Source of the DNA: Bin34 sp963422415
GTDB lineage: Bacteria; Chloroflexota; Anaerolineae; Caldilineales; Caldilineaceae
Length of the DNA stretch: 64,000 nucleotides
Direction: 5' to 3'
Assembly (NCBI GenBank): GCA_963422415.1
Contig: OY729430.1
Span: 868,001 to 932,000 of the forward strand
Shown here: positions 58,110-64,000 of the stretch, one piece after another
Layout: each line of letters begins with the position of its first letter
Numbering within the stretch: the first letter of the stretch is position 1
Made by a program: the position numbers and the translations under genes
The notes under the pieces: model-generated
What the model saw: only the letters and a program-made list of their open reading frames with translations
The model's database searches: none
Told to the model about the DNA's origin: nothing

Positions 58110-58880
58110 ATGAAGGCTCACATCTCGGTCTCCATGATGTCCAAGCGCAAGGAGGCCAACATCTCTCCCAACGGCGCCGACAGGTCGGTTTTTTCCCGGG
58201 AACGCAGGATTTCCTCACTGCCTTTCGAGGTGCCCAAGGGGCTGAAGCTCAATTGTCGCAACAAGATGGATGGCCTACGGTTTTTGAAACTCTTGCCCGA
58301 TAAAGCGGTTCCTGTTGTTTTCTTTGACCCGCAGTACAGAGGCATCCTGGACAAAATGAAGTACGGGAATGAAGGAAAGACCCGAGGGAAGGAACGAAGC
58401 GAACTGCCGCAAATGACCGAAGATGTAATTCAGGCCTTTCTGAGAGAAACGAACAGGGTATTGATGCCTTCCGGCCATCTCTTTTTGTGGGTTGACAAGT
58501 TTCATGTTTGCCAAGGGCTTTCCCCGTGGTTGGCACATACCGACTTCCATTTGGTTGACATGATCGTATGGAACAAGAAACGATTGGGCATGGGATACCG
58601 AACGCGTCGCGTTAGCGAATATTTGGTGGTGCTGCAGACAAAGCCCAAAAGAGCCAAGGGCGTATGGCAGCTGCATGACATCCCGGACGTTTGGGACGAG
58701 AAACTGCCAGACAAAAAAGCACATGTTCATGCAAAGCCGGTGGGCCTCCAGTCAAGCCTTGTTAAGTCAGTGAGTTCCGAAGGTGACATTATTGTGGATC
58801 CGGCTGCAGGCTCCTTCTCTGTCATGTTGGCGGCCCACGAAGTTGGACGGCATTTCCTAGGATGTGATATCAATGGCTAG
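58110..58880 (+). CDS. MboII-type adenine-specific DNA methyltransferase
   Basis: 256 residues from ATG 58110; ATG 58134 is also possible. Motif IV reads FFDPQYRGILDKMKYGNEG (DPQY at 73-76), the MboII-subfamily variant of DPPY. The target-recognition region lies between it and the C-terminal motif I (VDPAAGSFSVMLAA), giving beta-class order. HAKPVGLQSSLVKS precedes motif I. The last codons overlap a start (ATGGCTAG), the arrangement expected for a coupled restriction gene, but the following 73-codon frame has no recognisable nuclease. It could be an orphan or a relic of an R-M system. Confidence 0.9.
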   Translation: MKAHISVSMMSKRKEANISPNGADRSVFSRERRISSLPFEVPKGLKLNCRNKMDGLRFLKLLPDKAVPVVFFDPQYRGILDKMKYGNEGKTRGKERSELPQMTEDVIQAFLRETNRVLMPSGHLFLWVDKFHVCQGLSPWLAHTDFHLVDMIVWNKKRLGMGYRTRRVSEYLVVLQTKPKRAKGVWQLHDIPDVWDEKLPDKKAHVHAKPVGLQSSLVKSVSSEGDIIVDPAAGSFSVMLAAHEVGRHFLGCDING

Positions 58881-59169
58881 GATGGCAGAATGCAAATCTC
58901 CAGCTCCTGACAGTCGACCTGATTCGCAAGAAATCAAGGAACGGTCGGAAGGTTCCTGTCGCGAGGGCTTGATTGAAAAAAAGTCGCCTTGTTTGTCATG
59001 GCTGCAATATCATCAGCGCCCATTGCCACGGAAGTCGCGCGATCGGCTGGGTCGCGATCCAATGCAAAAAGTCATGTCGTGCGTGCTGCAGACCTGATTC
59101 GAAGATCCGGGATGGGAGAGGGGAGGAGATCTCCCCCGGCAAGTGGAGGTTGACTTTGAGGCTGGGCCA

Positions 59170-59198
59170 TTGACTCCGCTCTGGTACAAATCTATACT
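59170..59198 (+). promoter_or_regulatory. Promoter of tRNA-Leu
   Basis: TTGACT (59170-59175) and TATACT (59193-59198) with a 17-bp spacer, ending 23 nt before the tRNA. Near-consensus sigma-70-type promoter in the right place. Confidence 0.75.
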
Positions 59199-59221
59199 GG
59201 ATCTTGCATCCGTGCCGCTGT

Positions 59222-59307
<86 letters not shown>

Positions 59308-59348
59308 GGGATGCGGGTGCAAGCTAGCATGACCTTGATGGGATTCGG

Positions 59349-59374
59349 GGCTATTCGTCCAAGGGCGAATAGCC
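59349..59374 (+). terminator. Hairpin downstream of tRNA-Leu
   Basis: GGCTATTCG-TCCAAGGG-CGAATAGCC, a 9-bp perfect stem 42 nt after the tRNA and 53 nt before the next start codon. No T-run. Likely tRNA terminator or leader of the PhyH gene. Confidence 0.5.
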
Positions 59375-59426
59375 GATCGGGTGGACGTTTGGGGTTGCTT
59401 GCAGCCAGACACGAGGAAACCTGAAC

Positions 59427-60302
59427 ATGGACAATCGCATTCTGTCCGAGAAAGAGGCCCGCGCAAAGCGGGATCAGTTGATGCGGGAAGGCTACTGCGT
59501 AGTGCCGAGCATCCTGAACGGCAAGGCGTTGCAGCGCGTTCAGAGTTTCACCAACGAGTTTTTGGACACCCATCCGGTCCTGGACCGGTTTCGTTTTCAG
59601 GGCAGCGACTTTCCCGTCATCAACGAAAAGGCCGTCAACAACATCCTGAGCGGCAGGACGCGGTTGGGCGAAGATCTGGAACGACGGCCGCACTTCTCCA
59701 CGATGACGGATGAACTACTGGAGCACCCGGATCAGGCCCAGGCGTGTGCGGAACTGGGGCTGGAGAGGATGTCGCACGGCAATGCCTTCCTGATCCTGAG
59801 CAAGCCAGCTCACGGTCCCGCCCTCTACTGGCATCAGGACAACATGGAATGGAATCATCCCAAGTCCGGGCTGCCTTGGCCTTCCAAGATCTTCCTTTCC
59901 TATTACACGGTGGATACCACTCCGTTCAACGGCTGTCTGCGAGTCATTCCCGGCACCCATCTGAAGCGTATTGAACTGCATGATCTCTTGCCCGACGCCC
60001 ATGGCATGGAATTGCAGAATGTCGACACCACGGAGATACACCGGGCGTTTACGGATCATCCGGACGCCGTGGATGTGGCTGTGGCGGCCGGTGATCTGGT
60101 GATAGCCGACGGCAGGGTGCTGCATGGAGCCCATCCGAACCGTTCCGATGCACGTAGGCCCTTGCTGTTGCAATGGTGGGATGTGTTCCCCTTCCCGACC
60201 GTGCCCACTTGGTGGGAAGGGGAACTGCCTGTCGAACTGAGCATGGAGCTGGAAGAGGAATATGTGGGCACGCGGGAGCCGACAGCGTTCTTGAAGGCGT
60301 AG
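59427..60302 (+). CDS. Phytanoyl-CoA dioxygenase family hydroxylase
   Basis: 291 residues. Fe(II) ligands H136 and D138 in YWHQDNM and a distal His in VLHGAHPNRS, followed by the Arg of DARRP; IPGTHLKR is the usual turn. Third PhyH paralogue in the window and canonical. Just downstream are the remains of a Rieske ferredoxin gene. Substrate unknown. Confidence 0.9.
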   Translation: MDNRILSEKEARAKRDQLMREGYCVVPSILNGKALQRVQSFTNEFLDTHPVLDRFRFQGSDFPVINEKAVNNILSGRTRLGEDLERRPHFSTMTDELLEHPDQAQACAELGLERMSHGNAFLILSKPAHGPALYWHQDNMEWNHPKSGLPWPSKIFLSYYTVDTTPFNGCLRVIPGTHLKRIELHDLLPDAHGMELQNVDTTEIHRAFTDHPDAVDVAVAAGDLVIADGRVLHGAHPNRSDARRPLLLQWWDVFPFPTVPTWWEGELPVELSMELEEEYVGTREPTAFLKA

Positions 60303-60581
60303 CGTGGACTCGCGTCCATGGCGCGGTTCAAGTCCACGAGATCCACGGCGATTTCACGGAGTTGACGCGCACTGGGTTCGAAAAGGCCCCCTGCAATACA
60401 GAGGTTCTCGATCGACCGACGCGGGGCAAGTTGCGCCTTGGCGGCTCGGGAGAGACAGCAAGGCTGGGCATGCGACGGGCGCCAGAGGCCATGGATGCCA
60501 TGTGCTCTTGGGCTTGCCCAAGAGCGGGGAAAGACGTGCAAACGGCTTGGGAGGTGGGCCATCCCGAGCAGGGCAGGATGC

Positions 60582-60762
60582 ATGGAGGAGATCTGCCTCG
60601 CGGCCAACCTGGCCGAGGCAGACGTGACGCGTCTGGATCACGAAGGACGCACCTATACCATTTGCCGGCTGCGAGGAGACGGTGGGCCATCGAGTATCCT
60701 CTGCACAATAGCCGTTTCCAGGTCACGCGTGGATGTGTCCTGCGCGTGCCTTCTTGTAGCCG
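60582..60762 (+). pseudogene. Remnant of a Rieske 2Fe-2S ferredoxin
   Basis: ATG 60582 gives ICLAANLAEADVTRLDHEGRT, the N-terminal part of a Rieske/NirD-like ferredoxin. After the loss of the first Cys-x-His block, another frame continues IEYPLHNSRFQV and LRVPS, matching the usual CPLHGSRFxxxxG and LxxPA segment. Cys is replaced by Tyr, and frames are broken, so no cluster could form. The rest of 60303-61238 shows nothing recognisable. Confidence 0.6.
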
Positions 60763-61238
60763 TCAGGACGGGTTGCGGGAGAGGGCTCTTGCGATCCAGT
60801 CTAGACGCTCTGCTTGCTTGGAATATCGACCCGAAAACCGTTTTGGAGTTGGGTTTGGCAATGCTGGACATGGATGTCTTGCCTTCCATGTCCCAACTGC
60901 TCCTGACACAAGGGAATCTGCACCAGATCAGGACGCTGACTGACGATCGGGACTCCAAAAATCGACAAGAGCGGGGTTGGCGCTCCACCTCCGCACCGTG
61001 TCACGGGGATCCTGTGCCAGTCTTGAGGTACTGAATGACATTGTCGGATCCGGAGAATTGGATTCCTTGCGTGGTTTCAGGCTTCGGATTTTCCCTTTCG
61101 CTTAATCTCGGCACCCTGTCCCAGACCACAGGAGCGGCCATGCCGTACATGGGGAAGTGCAAGGAGGAGGGCAAGACGGGACAGCTTCCGCTTCCTGTTG
61201 GAGGAGGAAGAAAGATCCTCTTGGATTCTGGGGTGGCG

Positions 61239-62267
61239 TCATTGCACCACGTGCACTTTCACGGATCCGGTCCGCTTGTTCGCCGAGACGTTGAAGGCTT
61301 CCTCTATCTCCGACAACGGGTAACGATGGGTCACTATCTTGCGCGCATCCAGACGACCTGACGCGATCAGATCGATGGCGGCATCGAAATCCGTGACCAT
61401 GCCACTGTAGGCGTAGCAAAGGGACCCCGTCACCACAGGCTCCTTTGCCATGATCTTGGCCAGGTCTACCTTCAAGGGCTCGTGATAGCCCCCCACCAAC
61501 ACCACGGCGCCACGCTTGCGAACAATTTCCAGAGCGTCATCAAAGGCTTGGGCGCTGCCAATGGTCTCGATCACCGCATCCAGACCATAGCCATTGGTGC
61601 AATCAGAGACGTACTCCTTCACATCCTGCGAGCCTACCCTGACCACATGGTCGGCGCCGAAGGCTTGGGCCACCTCGGCCTGCTGATCGTACTTGACCGT
61701 AATCAGGACTTCCTTGACTCCAATGGCTTTGGCCACGGCAAGGCAGTAAAGACCGATGGTGCCCCCGCCGATCACACCCACGCGATCGCTATAGGTGGCG
61801 CCGGATTGGGCCAAGGCCCGGACGCAGACCGCCAGCGGTTCCACCAAGGCCCCTTCCTCAAAGCTCATGGAGTTCGGCAGCGGGAAGACCGTGGAGGCAT
61901 GCGCCGTGGTGAACTCGGCAAATCCTCCGTGTCCTCCCTGCCAGCTGATGGTCCGGTCCTGGCAATGGTTGTACAATCCCTTGCGGCAGTACAAACACCG
62001 GCCGCAGTTCGAGGTGACTTCCACGGCGACCTTGTCGCCAACGGCAATACCCTCGACCCCCTCCCCGATTTTGGCTACCCGCCCACAGGTTTCATGACCT
62101 TGGGCCACTTCCCGGGACGGCGGCCAATGGCCCCAGTAGTTATGCAGGTCGCTGCCGCAGATGCCCGTCACTTGGGTGTCTATCAGGATGAAACCGGGTG
62201 CAGGGTCGATCTTGTCCACATCCTGCAGGGCAATGGCTTCCAATCCCTGATATATGGCTGCTTTCAT
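61239..62267 (-). CDS. Zinc-dependent MDR dehydrogenase, sorbitol/threonine dehydrogenase type
   Basis: 342 residues from ATG 62267, with GGAGAC 6 nt upstream. Catalytic zinc site C37 (GICGSD) and H58-E59 (GHET); structural zinc C88, C91, C94 and C102 (CGRCLYCRKGLYNHC); Rossmann GGGTIG. Typical NAD(P)-dependent polyol or sugar-acid dehydrogenase. It follows the DapA-family gene and the partial dehydratase in the same direction, so a pathway of dehydration, aldol cleavage and oxidation of a sugar acid is likely. Confidence 0.92.
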   Translation of the reverse strand: MKAAIYQGLEAIALQDVDKIDPAPGFILIDTQVTGICGSDLHNYWGHWPPSREVAQGHETCGRVAKIGEGVEGIAVGDKVAVEVTSNCGRCLYCRKGLYNHCQDRTISWQGGHGGFAEFTTAHASTVFPLPNSMSFEEGALVEPLAVCVRALAQSGATYSDRVGVIGGGTIGLYCLAVAKAIGVKEVLITVKYDQQAEVAQAFGADHVVRVGSQDVKEYVSDCTNGYGLDAVIETIGSAQAFDDALEIVRKRGAVVLVGGYHEPLKVDLAKIMAKEPVVTGSLCYAYSGMVTDFDAAIDLIASGRLDARKIVTHRYPLSEIEEAFNVSANKRTGSVKVHVVQ

Positions 62268-62315
62268 ATGTGTCTCCGAGGCTGTGGAAGTGGAAAAGGA
62301 TGCAGGTTTCGGATG

Positions 62316-63223
62316 TCAGACCACGGCCAAGGCGGGTACATCCGGCAGGTTGAAGTTTGCCAGCTCCGCTCTCAGACGTGCGGACTGTGTTGCGGTCAAG
62401 GGCTGATTGGGAGCGCGCGGGCCACCGCAATCAACGCCCAGCCGTGTTGAGAGAGCCTCCTTGGCCGTGGCATGAAAACGGTGCGGGAAGCTGCGCAGAA
62501 AACTGGTCAAGGCGGTCGCCCGTGTCTGGGCGGCTTGGGCCCCCGCGGTGTCGCCTGCCTGAAAAGCTTCCAGAATCGCCACCCATAGCGCAGGGGCTAC
62601 ATTGGGCGGTCCATCGACGCAGCCTGTGGCTCCCAGGGAGAGTGCGGGCAGAAAATGGACGCTGTTGCCTATCAAGACGTCCAATCCCATTGCCGCGAAG
62701 GTTTCCACCAAGGGCAGATTGGGCGCGGAGTGCTTCAGGCCCTGCAGCTGCGGTACCTGGGCTTGAATGGCCTGCATCAGATCCAAGGTGATCTCCTGAT
62801 TTGTCATTTGTGGCACGTTGTAGCAGAAGAAAGGCAGGTCCGCGGCGGCCGCCACGATGCGGTAGTGTTCCACGATGCTCGCCAGATCCTGCAGGTAAAA
62901 GAAGGGCGGAACGCAGCAGATGGCCTCGACTCCGACCTTGGCTGCATGTTCCGCCATCTTGGCGGCGTGCGGGTAGAGGGGGCGCCTACGTGGTGGATGT
63001 TCCGAATGCGGCCTTGATTCTGATCGACCGCGATCTCAGCGATCCGCATGTTCTCGGCATCATCTAGCAGGACGCTTTCCCCTGTGCCGCCTGCCACCCA
63101 GAAGCCCTTGGCCCCGTCCTGAATGTTGAATTCCATGACTTGACGGAGGGCCGTTTCGTGAATCTTCCCGTCGGCAGCCATAGGGGTGATCAAGGCCGGA
63201 AAAACTCCTTTGAACCTGTACAT
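62316..63223 (-). pseudogene. Frameshifted dihydrodipicolinate synthase-family aldolase
   Basis: From ATG 63223 the frame runs through GVFPALITPM and VAGGTGES to NIHHVGAPST. There, at about 62963, one missing base in what should be ACG-GCC-GCC moves the similarity to the next frame, which goes on from AAKMAEHAAKVGVEA to FCYNVP (catalytic Tyr), LKHS (Schiff-base Lys) and the stop at 62316. Joined, it has about 302 residues. A single indel in otherwise well-kept sequence could be an assembly error, in which case this is an active sugar-acid aldolase of the 61-64 kb cluster. Confidence 0.8.
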
Positions 63224-63266
63224 GTTGGGCTCCTGTTATGGCCAGACGTGTCATCGGACCGCGGGT

Positions 63267-64000
63267 TTATGCATAAGTGGCAATGTGCGCATGCCGCACC
63301 AGATCCCAGTCAATCTCGTAGCCCAGACCCGGTTCGGTAGGGGCATGCACCATGCCCTGATCATTGATTTCGATGTCCTGGACCAGACCAAAGACATTGG
63401 CTCCCGTACAGGGGAAGAACTCGTAGAATTCGCAGTTGGGCACGGCCATGGTCACGTGCAGATTGGCCACGTTGTTGAGGCTGTTGCCGCCGTGGTGAAT
63501 CTCGCAGCGCATGTTGAAGCCTTCCGCCAGGTGGCAAAGGCGCACCAAGGGCGTGATCCCTCCGGTCACGGCTACATCTCCGCGCAGGATGTCCGTGGCG
63601 TTTTGCATAATCCATGGAGCCATGCCGTAGAAGCGGCCCGGAGCGAACTCCGTGCACATGACAGGAATGTCCAGCTTCTGATTCAGCTTGACATAGTTGT
63701 AGATGTCCTCTTCCGCCAGCGGGTCCTCGTACCAGTAGTACCCCAGTTCCTCCATGGCCCGGCCTACGCGGACCGCGTCCGCATACGAATAGGCCCACAT
63801 GGCATCCAGCATCAGCGTCATGTCATCGCCCACGGCCGCGCGCACGGCCGTGCAGATCTCGATGTCCGCATCCGGGACGCCATGCGGATGCAGCTTGTGG
63901 GCGGTCCAGCCGTTTTCCTGGAAGCGCACGGCCTCTTCCACATATTCGGCCACGGTCTCGTGATGCGCTGTGCTGGAATAGGCCGGGACTTGGCTCTTGC
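63267..64000 (-). CDS. Enolase-superfamily (mandelate racemase/muconate lactonizing) enzyme, 5' end outside window
   Basis: 244 residues of the C-terminal barrel are present; the frame runs off the window at 64000, so the N-terminal cap and start are missing. Metal ligands appear in order: Asp in LMLDAMWAY, Glu in YYWYEDPLAEED, Glu in VMCTEFAPG. KLHPHG fits the K-x-H/K position, and EIHHGG carries a catalytic His. This combination is typical of sugar-acid dehydratases of the mandelate racemase group. Its neighbours (DapA-like aldolase, dehydrogenase) support a sugar-acid catabolic operon. Confidence 0.9.
   Translation of the reverse strand, partial: KSQVPAYSSTAHHETVAEYVEEAVRFQENGWTAHKLHPHGVPDADIEICTAVRAAVGDDMTLMLDAMWAYSYADAVRVGRAMEELGYYWYEDPLAEEDIYNYVKLNQKLDIPVMCTEFAPGRFYGMAPWIMQNATDILRGDVAVTGGITPLVRLCHLAEGFNMRCEIHHGGNSLNNVANLHVTMAVPNCEFYEFFPCTGANVFGLVQDIEINDQGMVHAPTEPGLGYEIDWDLVRHAHIATYA

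Noticed and set aside
58873..59097. Short ORF overlapping the methyltransferase stop as restriction endonuclease
   Set aside because: 74 codons without nuclease motif; kept only as an observation.

Overview
The window is 64 kb of roughly 57-60% GC bacterial DNA (judged by eye). The gene content suggests a free-living or host-associated Chloroflexota member (Caldilineales/Anaerolineae-like), probably uncultured. The basis is Tat-plus-lipobox or plain lipobox sugar-binding lipoproteins with Ala/Pro-rich linkers, many phytanoyl-CoA-type dioxygenases, NHL/SMP-30 propellers, a CHAT protein, mandelate-racemase-type enzymes and GT39-like membrane proteins. Poribacteria-, SAR202- or Latescibacteria-like lineages are alternatives; no rRNA or ribosomal protein gene settles it.

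Layout. 0-4.5 kb (minus): a fused 2Fe-2S/molybdopterin dehydrogenase cut by the window edge, an NHL propeller, a MOSC protein and an MDR dehydrogenase. 4.6-11.7 kb: a GT39-like membrane glycosyltransferase, a methyltransferase, two PhyH dioxygenases, an SMP-30 lactonase (minus) and peptidase T. 11.7-16.0 kb: a decayed stretch holding a dead ABC-2 exporter operon and a frameshifted MNT-HEPN gene. 16.2-23.1 kb: a DapA-family aldolase, a CHAT protease, a sugar isomerase, an M42 peptidase and AnmK. 23.1-26.0 kb: another decayed stretch with broken HNH endonuclease and PIN toxin genes and a fragment of a methyltransferase gene. 26.1-32.4 kb: an intact methyltransferase (minus), then a tight four-gene operon (unknown protein, P-loop-less ATPase paralogue, BrxD-like ATPase, SNF2 helicase) that looks like an undescribed conflict or DNA-processing system. 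32.8-38.3 kb: xseA and a YnjBCD-like importer. 38.7-39.8 kb: an Rpn-type nuclease with a damaged 5' end. 41.2-48.7 kb: two CUT1 sugar importers without ATPases, separated by the remnant of a propeller gene. 49.1-57.9 kb: a predicted all-alpha glycan enzyme, an oligogalacturonate-lyase-like propeller, a membrane/NHL fusion, a lipoprotein metalloprotease and a Gfo/Idh/MocA oxidoreductase. 58.1-64 kb: an MboII-type DNA methyltransferase, tRNA-Leu(GAG) with a clear promoter, a PhyH dioxygenase, a Rieske remnant, a polyol-type dehydrogenase, a frameshifted DapA-family gene and a partial enolase-superfamily dehydratase.

How it fits together. Most intact genes point to uptake and oxidation of sugars, sugar acids and modified organics: importers, a dehydratase/aldolase/dehydrogenase set at 61-64 kb, lactonase, hydroxypyruvate-isomerase-like enzyme and PhyH hydroxylases. 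Peptidases and AnmK add peptide and cell-wall recycling. The stretches between these modules are unusually rich in gene remnants, several of them copies of intact neighbours, so the genome seems to be losing genes actively.
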